This document shows positions 7,837 to 19,243 of a stretch of DNA of 40,837 bases, piece by piece; the stretch's first letter is position 1, and each line of letters opens with the position of its first letter. Both the position numbers and the translations under genes were made by a program. Under the pieces are notes generated by a model. It saw only the letters and a program-made list of their open reading frames with translations, was not told the origin of the DNA and did not search any database. The stretch is from Methylobacterium sp. J-068 (GTDB taxonomy: Bacteria; Pseudomonadota; Alphaproteobacteria; Rhizobiales; Beijerinckiaceae), in contig NZ_JAKSXY010000085.1 of assembly GCF_022829445.1 (NCBI RefSeq), positions 1-40,837 of the forward strand. Reading direction: 5' to 3'.

Positions 7837-8580
7837 TCACCAGAGCGAGAATTCGGTGGCGAAGTCGGTGGTCTTCAGGCGCTCGCAGGTCCGCGGCTCG
7901 GCCCGGCAATCGGCCTGTGGGCGCAGGGCCAGGGTGCCGTCGCCTTTCGTCTCGAAGTGCAGGCGCACGGGGGCGTCGTCCGCCTTGGTGTAGGCGAGGC
8001 CGACCTCGAAGCGCACGAAGTCGAAGCGGTCGCGATCCGCGTAGACGATGAGATCGCGCGAGACGGATTCGCCCGGATTGAGGTCGGAGGCCTCGCCCCC
8101 CGCATCGGTCGCGCCGGCGAACAGGCGGCTCTCGCGCAGGATCGCCTCGCCCGGCCCGTCGAAGCCGTAGCTGCGCGCCGTGATGGTGCGGTCGGAGGTC
8201 GGCATATCGTCTGCGGGCTTGCCGTCCGTGGGCTTTCCCTCGGAGGGCGCGAAGCGCACGCGTACGCCGGTGACGTTGTAGACGAGGCCGAGCACGCGCA
8301 CGCCGGTCTGGCCCACGTTCCTGCGCGTCACGGTGGAGCGGATGGCCACGTGCTGCCCGCGCTCGCCGGCCCGCACGAGGTTCGTCGTCACCGAGACGGC
8401 GGGCGGCTCCAGGGCCGGCTTGATCCGGGCCTCGTAGATGAAGGTGTAGACCGCCCAGGCACCGGCCGCGACGATCGCGAGGGTCTGCACCAGGGCGTTG
8501 GCGCGCTCCAGGCGGCCGCCCCGCCGGGATCGCGCATCCTTACTCTCGTCCTTCGGCAGTCGCGGTTCCGGTTGTGCCAA
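7837..8580 (-). CDS. membrane-anchored hypothetical protein
   Basis: A 247-residue protein with a charged cytoplasmic N-terminus (residues 1-27, rich in K, R, D, E), one membrane segment (about 28-50, LVQTLAIVAAGAWAVYTFIY), and a soluble, beta-rich domain of about 195 residues. The soluble part has motifs such as VTTNLVRAGERGQHVAIRST and LNPGESVSRDLIVY, reminiscent of an immunoglobulin-like or beta-sandwich domain measuring stress-like signals. I do not recognise the family and assign no function. Two cysteines near the C-terminus (DCRAEPRTC) could form a disulfide if the domain is outside. It stands apart from its neighbours: 257 bp to the thioredoxin gene and more than 550 bp to glnA. Confidence 0.75.
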   Translation of the reverse strand: MAQPEPRLPKDESKDARSRRGGRLERANALVQTLAIVAAGAWAVYTFIYEARIKPALEPPAVSVTTNLVRAGERGQHVAIRSTVTRRNVGQTGVRVLGLVYNVTGVRVRFAPSEGKPTDGKPADDMPTSDRTITARSYGFDGPGEAILRESRLFAGATDAGGEASDLNPGESVSRDLIVYADRDRFDFVRFEVGLAYTKADDAPVRLHFETKGDGTLALRPQADCRAEPRTCERLKTTDFATEFSLW

Positions 8581-8665
8581 GCGCGTGGCGTTGCGGTTGG
8601 TTCTGGACTATCGTTTAATGACTGGGATTGATTTCGTAATTCCATCTCTTGCTTGGTTTATGTCT

Positions 8666-8938
8666 TCATAATCTCATTCGATATCTTGAAGACCTAACAA
8701 GGTAAAATACTTGAATGCCGTAGAGGTTTTCAGATCGATCGGCATCGTTGCGTGGATAAGCCGTTAAGACGCGGTATCCTCTCGGCGATGTCGGATCATG
8801 AGCAATGACGACGCCGACACTGTATGTCGTTCGCATGTCGGGTTCGATATTCGTCGTGCGGTACGCGTCCCGACCGGTCGGGACGCGTACCGTCCGGATG
8901 TCCGGCCGGCACGCGGGGTTGATCGACATGATACGCAC
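8666..8938 (-). pseudogene. possible remnant of an RNase A-like polymorphic toxin C-terminus
   Basis: A short minus-strand frame ends with YSVGVVIAHDPTSPRGYRVL then TAYPRND. This strand pattern (x-V-V-L-x-R-D-P-t-x-x-G-Y-x-I-L-T-A-Y-P) is how I remember the C-terminal end of bacterial RNase A-type toxin domains in CDI and other polymorphic toxins. The catalytic N-terminal half is not in this frame. Upstream, a different frame (about 8900-9040) contains VVEHDDPSAGEMADLF and SAVVSFTS, which faintly resemble the expected His-containing and S-F-T segments, so a frameshifted relic is possible. The local DNA is AT-richer than its surroundings. No start or binding site is convincing. This is a hypothesis from motif memory only, and a chance ORF is the alternative. 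Confidence 0.3.
8859..8892. repeat. 34-bp perfect palindrome without a loop
   Basis: CGGTACGCGTCCCGACC at 8859-8875 is followed directly by its exact reverse complement at 8876-8892. There is no spacer and no T tract, so it is unlike a terminator. It resembles a cruciform or dimer-binding site, and it lies inside the toxin-like remnant. Confidence 0.9.
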
Positions 8939-9069
8939 GAAGTGAAAGACACAACTGCTGAAAAGCGACCTGAAGGCGGGCCGAAGAGATCAGCCATCTC
9001 GCCCGCAGAAGGGTCGTCGTGCTCGACGACATCGGATCCCCCCTCGCAAATCCGGGAGTTGGAACGCGA

Positions 9070-9101
9070 AACGCCGGAGCCCCTCGCGGAGCCCCGGCGT
9101 T
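9070..9101 (-). terminator. glnA terminator
   Basis: An inverted repeat, AACGCCGG (9070-9077) with CCGGCGTT (9094-9101), with further pairing potential inside (AGCCCC/GGAGCC). It lies 50 bp after the glnA stop, and on the minus strand it is followed by TTTCGCGTT. Confidence 0.65.
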
Positions 9102-9149
9102 CGAAAGCCGTCTCGGCTGGACCGGGCGCGCGGCCCGGCCCCCTCGCCC

Positions 9150-10562
9150 TCAGAGCGAGTAGTACATCGTGAACTCGACCGGGTGCGGGGTCATCTCGTA
9201 GCGCATGACCTCCGTCATCTTCAGCTCGATGAAGGAGTCGATCTGGTCGTCGGTGAAGACGTTGCCGGCCTTGAGGAAGGCGCGGTCGCGGTCGAGGTTC
9301 TGCAGCGCCTCACGGAGCGAGCCGCAGACGGTGGGGATCTTCTTCAACTCGCGCGGGGGCAGGTCGTAGAGATCCTTGTCCATGGCCGGGCCCGGATCGA
9401 TCTTGTTGATGATGCCGTCGAGGCCGGCCATCAGCAGGGCCGAGAAGGCGAGGTAGGGGTTCGCCATCGGGTCGGGGAAGCGGACCTCGACGCGCTTGGC
9501 CTTTGGGTTCGTCGTCCACGGGATGCGGCAGGAGGCCGAGCGGTTACGCGCCGAGTAGGCGAGCAGCACGGGGGCCTCGTAGCCCGGCACCAGGCGCTTG
9601 TAGGAGTTGGTCGACGGGTTGGTGAAGGCGTTGAGCGCCTTGGCGTGCTTGATGATGCCGCCGATGTACCAGAGGCATTCCTGGGAGAGATCCGCGTACT
9701 TGTCGCCGGCGAAGAGCGGCTTGCCGTCCTTCCAGATCGACTGGTGCACGTGCATGCCCGAGCCGTTGTCGCCGTAGACGGGCTTGGGCATGAAGGTCGC
9801 GGTCTTGCCGTAGCTCTGGGCGACCTGATGGATGCAGTACTTGTAGATCTGCATGTGGTCGGCGAGCAGCGTCAGCGTGTCGAACTTCATGCCGAGTTCG
9901 TGCTGGGCGGAGGCCACCTCGTGGTGGTGCTTCTCGACCTTCACGCCCATGGACTGCATGGCGGCCAGCATCTCGCCGCGCATGTCCTGGGCCGAATCCT
10001 GCGGCGGCACCGGGAAGTAGCCGCCCTTGGTGGCGACGCGGTGACCGAGGTTGCCGCCCTCGTAATCGGTGAAGCCGTTGGTCGGCAGCTCGGTGGAGTC
10101 GAGCTGAAAACCCGTGTGGTAGGGGTCGGCGCCGAACTTCACGTCGTCGAACACGAAGAACTCGGCCTCGGGGCCGACATAGATCGTGTCGCCGATGCCG
10201 GTGGACTTCAGGAAGGCTTCGGCCAGCTTGGCGGTGCCGCGCGGGTCGCGGCTGTAGGGCGCGCCCGTGGAGGGCTCGAGCACGTCGCAGACGATCGACA
10301 TGGTCGAGGCCGAGAAGAAGGGGTCCATGCAGGCGGTCGCCGGGTCGGGCATCAGCAGCATGTCGGATTCGTTGATGGCCTTCCAGCCGGCGATCGACGA
10401 GCCGTCGAACATCGTGCCTTCGGAGAACATCTCGTCGTCGATGAGGGAGACGTCGAACGTGACGTGCTGCCACTTACCGCGCGGGTCGGTGAACCGAAGG
10501 TCGACGTACTTGACGTCGTTGTCCCTGATTTCCTTCAGGACGTCGGCTGCAGTCTTGGCCAT
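9150..10562 (-). CDS. glnA: glutamine synthetase type I
   Basis: A 470-residue enzyme that makes glutamine from glutamate, ammonia and ATP; it forms a dodecamer. [10 protein letters not shown] (51-60), [11 protein letters not shown] (129-139), [12 protein letters not shown] (211-222) and the glutamate-binding [10 protein letters not shown] (266-275) are all present, as is the arginine-containing [10 protein letters not shown]. Tyr399 in DKDLYDLP is the expected adenylylation site, so GlnE-type control is likely. Length equals that of the enterobacterial enzyme. AAGGAGA lies about 9 bases before the ATG at 10562. It is normally directly downstream of glnB; here a GNAT gene separates them and a 262-bp gap leaves room for a separate glnA promoter. 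I found no good sigma-54 site in that gap. Confidence 0.98.
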   Translation of the reverse strand: MAKTAADVLKEIRDNDVKYVDLRFTDPRGKWQHVTFDVSLIDDEMFSEGTMFDGSSIAGWKAINESDMLLMPDPATACMDPFFSASTMSIVCDVLEPSTGAPYSRDPRGTAKLAEAFLKSTGIGDTIYVGPEAEFFVFDDVKFGADPYHTGFQLDSTELPTNGFTDYEGGNLGHRVATKGGYFPVPPQDSAQDMRGEMLAAMQSMGVKVEKHHHEVASAQHELGMKFDTLTLLADHMQIYKYCIHQVAQSYGKTATFMPKPVYGDNGSGMHVHQSIWKDGKPLFAGDKYADLSQECLWYIGGIIKHAKALNAFTNPSTNSYKRLVPGYEAPVLLAYSARNRSASCRIPWTTNPKAKRVEVRFPDPMANPYLAFSALLMAGLDGIINKIDPGPAMDKDLYDLPPRELKKIPTVCGSLREALQNLDRDRAFLKAGNVFTDDQIDSFIELKMTEVMRYEMTPHPVEFTMYYSL

Positions 10563-10824
10563 CCTTGGGGGTCTCCTTCATGTCTCGGCCCGTTGCGGCC
10601 GTGGTTTTGCCGCAGCGGCCGGCGTCGTGCCGCAGAGCGGAAGGGGTGGGCGCCGAGCGTTTAGCGCAGGTGCGCCGTCTGGGCCAGCGCAATTTCTGCG
10701 CGCCAGGAGCGCATGGGCCGTCAGAAGAGACGCAAAAACAGAAACTTAGATCTGACTTCGTCGTCTCGGCGCTCCACCGCGACGACATCCCGGTCTCGCC
10801 GACGTGCCATGGCCCCGTATACCG

Positions 10825-11292
10825 TCAAGATCTTGCCCTCAGAATCTTGCGCATCTGGACGCAATTCGCGGCGTCGCCGACCAATTCCGAGGTGTCCCAG
10901 CAGAACCGTTCCCAGTCCATCGCCTCGTAGAAGCCCACCGCATCCGGTACGGCGTTCACGAAGAGCGTGTCGATGTTCAATCCCCGCGCTTTCGCCTCGA
11001 CGCCTGCGCCCAGGGCGCGGCCGAGACCTTGACCCCGCCGGTCCGGCGCGATCGCCACCAGCCTCACGATCCCGGTTCCGTCGCGGCGATCGTCGAGGCG
11101 CACGACGCCGACGGGCCCGTCCTGGCATTTCAGCAGGAGGGGATGGTGGTCGGGACGGCGGTCGTCGGGGTGGTTCTCGTCGTAGCCCGTCCGCCCGCGC
11201 GCCGTCCAGAGAATGTCGCGCCGGAGGGTATGGAAGTGGCGCCAATCCGACGGGCTGCTCACGGGATCGAGCCGGCAGGCCACCTGAATCAC
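10825..11292 (-). CDS. GNAT family N-acetyltransferase
   Basis: A 155-residue acyltransferase. Motif A, with strand IVRLVAIAPDRRGQGLGRAL (residues 75-94), carries the R/Q-x-x-G-x-G/A acetyl-CoA pyrophosphate loop as RRGQGLG. The later NIDTLFVNAVPDAVGFYEAMDWERF fits motif B, with the typical N-x-x-x-x-F-Y-x-x-x-G/D-F pattern. The acceptor is unknown. The gene starts 18 bp after the glnB stop on the same strand, so it is probably co-transcribed with glnB, an unexpected partner within the glnB-glnA locus. A role in nitrogen metabolism, such as amino-acid or polyamine acetylation, would be inference only. The ATG at 11292 begins a sensible N-terminus (MIQVACRLDP). Confidence 0.88.
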   Translation of the reverse strand: MIQVACRLDPVSSPSDWRHFHTLRRDILWTARGRTGYDENHPDDRRPDHHPLLLKCQDGPVGVVRLDDRRDGTGIVRLVAIAPDRRGQGLGRALGAGVEAKARGLNIDTLFVNAVPDAVGFYEAMDWERFCWDTSELVGDAANCVQMRKILRARS

Positions 11293-11310
11293 GGGATTGC
11301 GGGCCGCCGC

Positions 11311-13345
<2,035 letters not shown>

Positions 13346-13349
<4 letters not shown>

Positions 13350-14824
13350 GTCACCTCGAAGCTCGTCCACAGCCCGGTGTCGAAGCGCTCCAGCACGGTC
13401 GAACTCAGGAGCCAGCGGCCCGGATTATCGGCCCGGAAGGCGATGCGCGCGGTGCGGCTCTCGAGAAGCTGGAAGGTGTCGAGCCAGTACGGCTCCCAGC
13501 CGTCGTCGAGAGGGTGGAGCAGCCGGAAGGCGTGGCCGTGCAGGTGCAGCGCCTGCGGGAAGGCGGTCTCGTTCCGGATCGCCAGCACCACCACCTGTCC
13601 GCGCTTCACCGAGAACAGCGGCGCCTGCCCGGCCGCGCCGCTGGTCCCGTTCACGGCCCAGACCCGGTTCGGGTCGCCGGCATAGGCCGGTTCGGCCGTG
13701 GGCTTGTCCTTCTCGATGCGGGCGCCGCCCGTGATCGTGACGTCGCGCCGCACCGCGTTCTGCAGCTTCACCTCGGCGGGCAGAAGCTTGTTCTCGGCCA
13801 TCTTGGTGATCGGGGGCCGCGCCGGCGTCACGGGCGCGCCCGCCAGCGTCAGGGTGGCCAGCGCGATGCCGTTGCCGATCAGCGCCGTGATGCTGCCCGT
13901 GGCACCGGCCTCCATGGGCAGGTCGAGCATCAGGTCGTAGCGGGTGCCGGGCGGGAAGGGCAGGGTGGCGCGCAGGGGCTCGAAGGTGTCGGTGGGCTGT
14001 CCGTCCACGGCCAGGACGTAGACCTTCACGCCGTCGAAGCGGATGCGGGTGCCGCGCGCGTTGCAGACGTTGCCGAGGCGCAGGCGCAGGCGGCTGCCCG
14101 GGCGCGCCGTGATCGGCGCCGGGACGGGGATGCCGTTCAGGGTCACGAGGCTGCCGAGCCGGCCGGAACTCGCCGCGAAGGCGGTCTGGCCGAACGCCAT
14201 CAGGCCGGCATCGTCGTCGAGCCGCCAATCCTGCATCAGCAGGGTCAGGTCCTGGTCCACGGCCGGGGGCGACGCCTCCTCGACCACCAGGGCCCCGGCG
14301 AGGCCGCGCCCGGAGGGCTCGCTGGAGCCGCCCACCACGAGGGGCCGAATCAGGAAGGTGCCGGCATCCGGCGGCACGAAGGCATAGGTGAAGTCGGCGC
14401 CGGGCGCGATCGGCCCTTGCGTCACGCCGCCGACCCCGTCCATCGGGTTCTGGTTGCGCACCCCGTGCCAGTGCAGGCTCAAGGGCTTGTCGGTCTTGTT
14501 CTCGACCTTCAGCCGCACGGTCTCGCCGAGCTTCACCCGAACCACCGGAGGCGGAGCCTTGCCGTCGAAGCACCAGACCGGCGTCGCCGCGGCGGGCTCC
14601 GGCTTGAGGCGGGTCGTTCCGGGGGCCGCCGTCAGGATCCGGGCCGGCGGTGCGCTCGCCGGCGGCGGCGTCGGCGGGGTGACCGGCACCGGCTTCGCTG
14701 CCTGCGCGAGCGCGGCGCGCGGCATCAGCGTCAGGGCCGCGGCGCCCCCGAGCAGGGCGCGGCGTGAGGCCGAGCATGGAGCCGAGGCTTTGGCGTTCGT
14801 CGCGAGCGATCGGGCTTTCAGCAT
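13346..14824 (-). CDS. multicopper oxidase-like protein with degenerate copper sites
   Basis: A 492-residue cupredoxin-repeat protein. A Tat-type signal (SRRALLGGAAALTLMPRAALA, residues 20-40) predicts export. Motif 1 is intact, LHWHGVRNQNPMDG with His118 and His120. Motif 2, normally W-Y-H-S-H, reads TFLIRP (156-161), with both histidines gone. Motif 3 keeps HLHGHAF (427-433), but the usual T1 His three residues before the HxHG is replaced. Motif 4, normally H-C-H-I-x-x-H, reads LSSTVLERFDTG, so the T1 cysteine and all its histidines are lost. It therefore should not be a working laccase with T1 plus trinuclear copper; it might bind copper at the remaining histidines or act structurally. The ATG at 14824 has CGAGG 5 bases upstream. 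Confidence 0.85.
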
Positions 14825-14958
14825 GGAACCTCGGCGAAGGGAAAAGGGCGGGATCGGGAGCGGAGACGTCCGGGCCGCGCTTGTAGAATGCGGGTCCGGC
14901 GGACGCCAAATCGGCGCGTCCCGCCCGTCGCGGCGATCCGGAAGGGACCCGACTTTTT

Positions 14959-14989
14959 TTGATGCGGCCCGTTGCACCCGTGCTATAGG
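14959..14989 (+). promoter_or_regulatory. putative tRNA-Leu promoter
   Basis: TTGATG (14959-14964) and TATAGG (14984-14989), separated by 19 bp (or CTATAG at 18 bp), end 43 bp before the tRNA. The spacing is a little long, so this is only a candidate sigma-70 promoter. Confidence 0.4.
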
Positions 14990-15031
14990 ACCGCGCTCTG
15001 GCGGCGGAATGCGCGCTGGGCGTTGGCGCTT

Positions 15032-15116
15032 GCGGGCGTGGCGGAACTGGTAGACGCGCTGGATTTAGGTTCCAGTGTCGCAAGACGTGGGGGTTCGAGC
15101 CCCTCCGCCCGCACCA
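15032..15116 (+). tRNA. tRNA-Leu (TAG)
   Basis: An 85-nt class II tRNA with encoded CCA and a long variable arm. The acceptor is GCGGGCG/CGCCCGC and the anticodon stem-loop CTGGATTTAGGTTCCAG has a TAG anticodon, reading CUN codons. It lies between the divergent oxidase-like gene and tig. Confidence 0.97.
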
Positions 15117-15289
15117 GTCCTTCGCCGTCGGGAACGGATTGGCTCACAGCGATGGCCGCCCGGCCCGCCGTAGGAAGTCGGCCCCTCGGCGGTGCGATGT
15201 CCCCTCGCCGGCCGCGTCCGGTCCGTCGCGACGGGTCAGGCGGGGCAACGAATTTACGCGATCACACGGACGACAGCGGAAAGACGACC

Positions 15290-16738
15290 ATGCAGGTGAC
15301 CGAGACACTCTCCCAGGGACTGAAGCGCGAGTTTCAGGTCCTGCTCGCCGCGAACGAGCTCGAGGAGCGCCTGACGAGCGAGCTGTCCACCCTGAAGGAC
15401 AAGGCCCAGATCAAGGGCTTCCGCCCCGGCAAGGTGCCGGTCGCGCACCTGCGCAAGCTCTACGGCCGCTCCGTGATGGCGGACGTGCTGCAGAACGCCG
15501 TCAACGAGGCGAACCAGAAGATCGTCTCCGAGAACAACCTCAAGCTCGCCCTCGAGCCCAAGATCGAGTTCCCCGGCGACAAGTCCATCGTCGAGCGCGC
15601 CCTCGACGCGAAGGACGACGTCTCCTTCAACGTCGCCCTCGAGGTCCTGCCGACCTTCGAGCTCGCCGACCTCTCCGACGTCAGCCTGACCAAGCAGGTG
15701 GCCAAGCCTTCCGACGCGGAGGTCGACGAGGCCATCACCCGCATGGCCTCGTCCAACCGCAGCTTCTCGCCCCGCGACGAGGGCGCGGCGGCCGAGACCG
15801 GCGACCGCGTCACCATCGACTTCGTCGGCCGCATCGACGGCACCGAGTTCGAGGGCGGCAAGGGTGAGGGCGTGGACCTGGAGCTCGGCTCCGGCTCGTT
15901 CATCCCCGGCTTCGAGGACCAGCTCGTCGGCGCCAAGGTCGGTGAGCAGCGCGTCGTCAAGACCGCCTTCCCGGAGGCCTACGGCGCGCCGCAGCTCGCC
16001 GGCAAGGATGCCGAGTTCGACGTCACCGTGACGGCGATCCAGGCCCCGGGCGAGACCAAGATCGACGACGAGCTCGCCAAGGGCTTCGGCATGGATTCCC
16101 TCGACAAGCTGAAGGAGGCGGTCTCGACCGCCATCGGCAGCGATTTCGAGGCGCAGTCCCGTCGCAAGCTCAAGAAGGACCTGCTCGACGCCCTCGACAC
16201 GAAGTACGCCTTCGAGCTGCCTCCGAGCCTCGTCCACCAGGAATTCGCCGCCGTGTGGGCCCAGGTCGAGCAGGACCTCAAGTCCCGCGAGAAGACCTTC
16301 GCGGACGAGGGAACCACCGAGGAGAAGGCCACCGCCGAGTATCGCAAAATCGCCGAGCGTCGCGTGCGCCTCGGCTTGGTGCTTGCGCAGGTCGGTGAGA
16401 CGGCCGATATCAAGGTCACGGACGACGAGGTGAACCAGGCGCTGATCGCCCGGGTGCGGCAGTATCCCGGCCAGGAGCAGCAGGTCTGGGACTTCTACCG
16501 CAAGAACGCCCAGGCGCTGGCCGAGCTGCGTGCGCCGATCTTCGAGGAGAAGGTCGTCGACCACGTTCTCGCGCAGGTGAAGCTCGTCGAGGAGCCGGTC
16601 TCGAAGGAGGCGCTGTTCGCCGACGAGGACGAGGCTTCCGAGACCGACGGGGCGAAGGCCGAGACGGCTTCGACGGAGACCCCGACGGAATCCTCGGCTT
16701 CGGACGAGGCCCTGCCCGCCGTCGCCAAGGCCGACTGA
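15290..16738 (+). CDS. tig: trigger factor
   Basis: A 482-residue ribosome-associated chaperone and peptidyl-prolyl isomerase. The N-terminal ribosome-binding domain carries the signature GFRPGKVP (43-50), which contacts L23 near the exit tunnel. A central FKBP-like domain follows (about 160-245, [20 protein letters not shown] and [15 protein letters not shown]), then a long helical C-terminal substrate-cradle domain. The last 45 residues are acidic and low-complexity (Asp, Glu, Ala, Ser, Thr), longer than in E. coli; such tails are common in alphaproteobacteria. The ATG at 15290 ([15 protein letters not shown]) matches the family start, with GGAAAG about 7 bases upstream. It precedes clpP, clpX and lon, a conserved order. 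Confidence 0.98.
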   Translation: MQVTETLSQGLKREFQVLLAANELEERLTSELSTLKDKAQIKGFRPGKVPVAHLRKLYGRSVMADVLQNAVNEANQKIVSENNLKLALEPKIEFPGDKSIVERALDAKDDVSFNVALEVLPTFELADLSDVSLTKQVAKPSDAEVDEAITRMASSNRSFSPRDEGAAAETGDRVTIDFVGRIDGTEFEGGKGEGVDLELGSGSFIPGFEDQLVGAKVGEQRVVKTAFPEAYGAPQLAGKDAEFDVTVTAIQAPGETKIDDELAKGFGMDSLDKLKEAVSTAIGSDFEAQSRRKLKKDLLDALDTKYAFELPPSLVHQEFAAVWAQVEQDLKSREKTFADEGTTEEKATAEYRKIAERRVRLGLVLAQVGETADIKVTDDEVNQALIARVRQYPGQEQQVWDFYRKNAQALAELRAPIFEEKVVDHVLAQVKLVEEPVSKEALFADEDEASETDGAKAETASTETPTESSASDEALPAVAKAD

Positions 16739-16767
16739 GCCCGCCTGCTCCCACGAGGGCGGCGGGC
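16739..16767 (+). terminator. hairpin just after tig
   Basis: GCCCGCC (16739-16745) pairs with GGCGGGC (16761-16767) directly after the tig stop. There is no T tract, so it may only partly attenuate read-through into clpP. Confidence 0.35.
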
Positions 16768-16866
16768 GATGAGTAAGGCGGCGTTCACCGTCGTCGTAGT
16801 TCGCTGAAACGTCCGGTGCGCGCCTGATTCGCGGCGCGGCCGGACCCCTTGTAGCTGGGGCACGTG

Positions 16867-17496
16867 ATGATGAGAGATCCGGTCGACTATTATAACAGCG
16901 CGCTCGTGCCCATGGTGGTCGAGCAGTCGAGCCGCGGTGAGCGTGCCTTCGACATCTATTCGCGCCTGTTGCGCGAACGCATCATCTTCCTGACCGGCCC
17001 GGTCGAGGATTACGGCGCGTCGCTGATCGTCGCGCAGCTGCTGTTCCTCGAGGCCGAGAACCCGAAGAAGGAAATCTCCTTCTACATCAATTCGCCGGGC
17101 GGCGTCGTGACCTCCGGCCTGTCGATCTACGACACCATGCAGTTCATCCGTTGCCCCGTGACCACGCTCTGCGTCGGCCAGGCCGCCTCGATGGGATCGC
17201 TGCTGCTGACCGCCGGCGAGCCCGGCCACCGCTTCGCCCTGCCGAACGCCCGGATCATGGTGCACCAGCCCTCCGGCGGCTTCCAGGGCCAGGCCACCGA
17301 CATCCTGATCCATGCCCGCGAGATCGAGGCCCTGAAGAAGCGCCTCAACGAGATCTACGTGAAGCACACCGGCCGCGACTACGACACCATCGTGCAGGCG
17401 CTGGAGCGCGACAACTTCATGACGGCCGACGCCGCCAAGGAGTTCGGCCTGATCGACGAAGTGATCCAGAAGCGCCCCGAGCCAGCGGCCGCCTGA
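16867..17496 (+). CDS. clpP: ATP-dependent Clp protease proteolytic subunit
   Basis: A 209-residue serine protease that forms a tetradecamer and degrades substrates fed by ClpX or ClpA. The catalytic Ser is in [11 protein letters not shown] and the catalytic His in [16 protein letters not shown]; the Asp of the triad is expected in the HTGRDYDTI region. The INSPGG oxyanion-loop signature is present. Three in-frame candidates crowd the start: GTG 16864, ATG 16867 and ATG 16870. ATG 16867 is a compromise because none has a strong ribosome binding site. Residues 1-15 would include a short propeptide. The gene lies between tig and clpX. Confidence 0.97.
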   Translation: MMRDPVDYYNSALVPMVVEQSSRGERAFDIYSRLLRERIIFLTGPVEDYGASLIVAQLLFLEAENPKKEISFYINSPGGVVTSGLSIYDTMQFIRCPVTTLCVGQAASMGSLLLTAGEPGHRFALPNARIMVHQPSGGFQGQATDILIHAREIEALKKRLNEIYVKHTGRDYDTIVQALERDNFMTADAAKEFGLIDEVIQKRPEPAAA

Positions 17497-17503
17497 GGAA
17501 CCG

Positions 17504-17530
17504 CGCGCCGGGTTGCTTAGGCCCGGCGCG
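17504..17530 (+). terminator. clpP terminator-like hairpin
   Basis: CGCGCCGGG (17504-17512) pairs perfectly with CCCGGCGCG (17522-17530) around a 9-nt loop, followed by TCCTTTC. It lies 8 bp after the clpP stop and suggests clpX has its own promoter in the 217-bp gap. Confidence 0.6.
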
Positions 17531-17714
17531 TCCTTTCGATGCGGGACGCATGTGCCGGCCTGCCTTGATCCCGTCGCGGTCGCGTGCTTGCATCGTCAGT
17601 CTGATCGAAGCCGGCAGAAGCGCGCAGGTGACTGTTTCTTTAGGCGGACGTACTTAAATTCGAAGGATGCGTGTGCGCCCCGGACCGGCGCCATGCCCGC
17701 GAACGGAGACCGAT

Positions 17715-18986
<1,272 letters not shown>

Positions 18987-19022
18987 GCCTCTTCGGGGCT
19001 TCATCAGGTCTGGGTCGAGCCA

Positions 19023-19052
19023 CGGGGCGGATGCTTGAAAACATCCGCCCCG
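19023..19052 (+). terminator. clpX terminator hairpin
   Basis: CGGGGCGGATG (19023-19033) pairs with CATCCGCCCCG (19042-19052), an 11-bp perfect stem with loop CTTGAAAA, followed by ATTTCC. The T tract is poor. The loop also holds the -35 of a putative heat-shock promoter. Confidence 0.6.
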
Positions 19053-19062
19053 ATTTCCATCT
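19034..19062 (+). promoter_or_regulatory. putative RpoH (sigma-32) promoter for lon
   Basis: CTTGAA (19034-19039), then 17 bp, then CCATCT (19057-19062) resembles the alphaproteobacterial RpoH promoter (CTTGAA, 16-18 bp, CCTATnT-like). It lies about 180 bp upstream of lon, a typical heat-shock gene. Its -35 element sits in the loop of the clpX terminator. Confidence 0.45.
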
Positions 19063-19243
19063 CAAACCCAGCGCGATGGCCGCACGCTCACCCTTCCGAG
19101 GCGCGGTGTCCCGCCACCAGCCGCATCGTCCACGACTCGTTCCCTGAACACTTCCGACCCCCTCGCGGCCCGGTCGGCCCCTGGCAGGATGCTTGCTCCA
19201 TGGGAGGAGCGACTGCCCGGCGTCCATCATGAGGAAGTCCGAT

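Noticed and set aside
10563..10824. Sigma-54 promoter for glnA
   Set aside because: A TTTTTGC segment exists on the minus strand, but no TGGCAC-like -24 element lies at the right distance.
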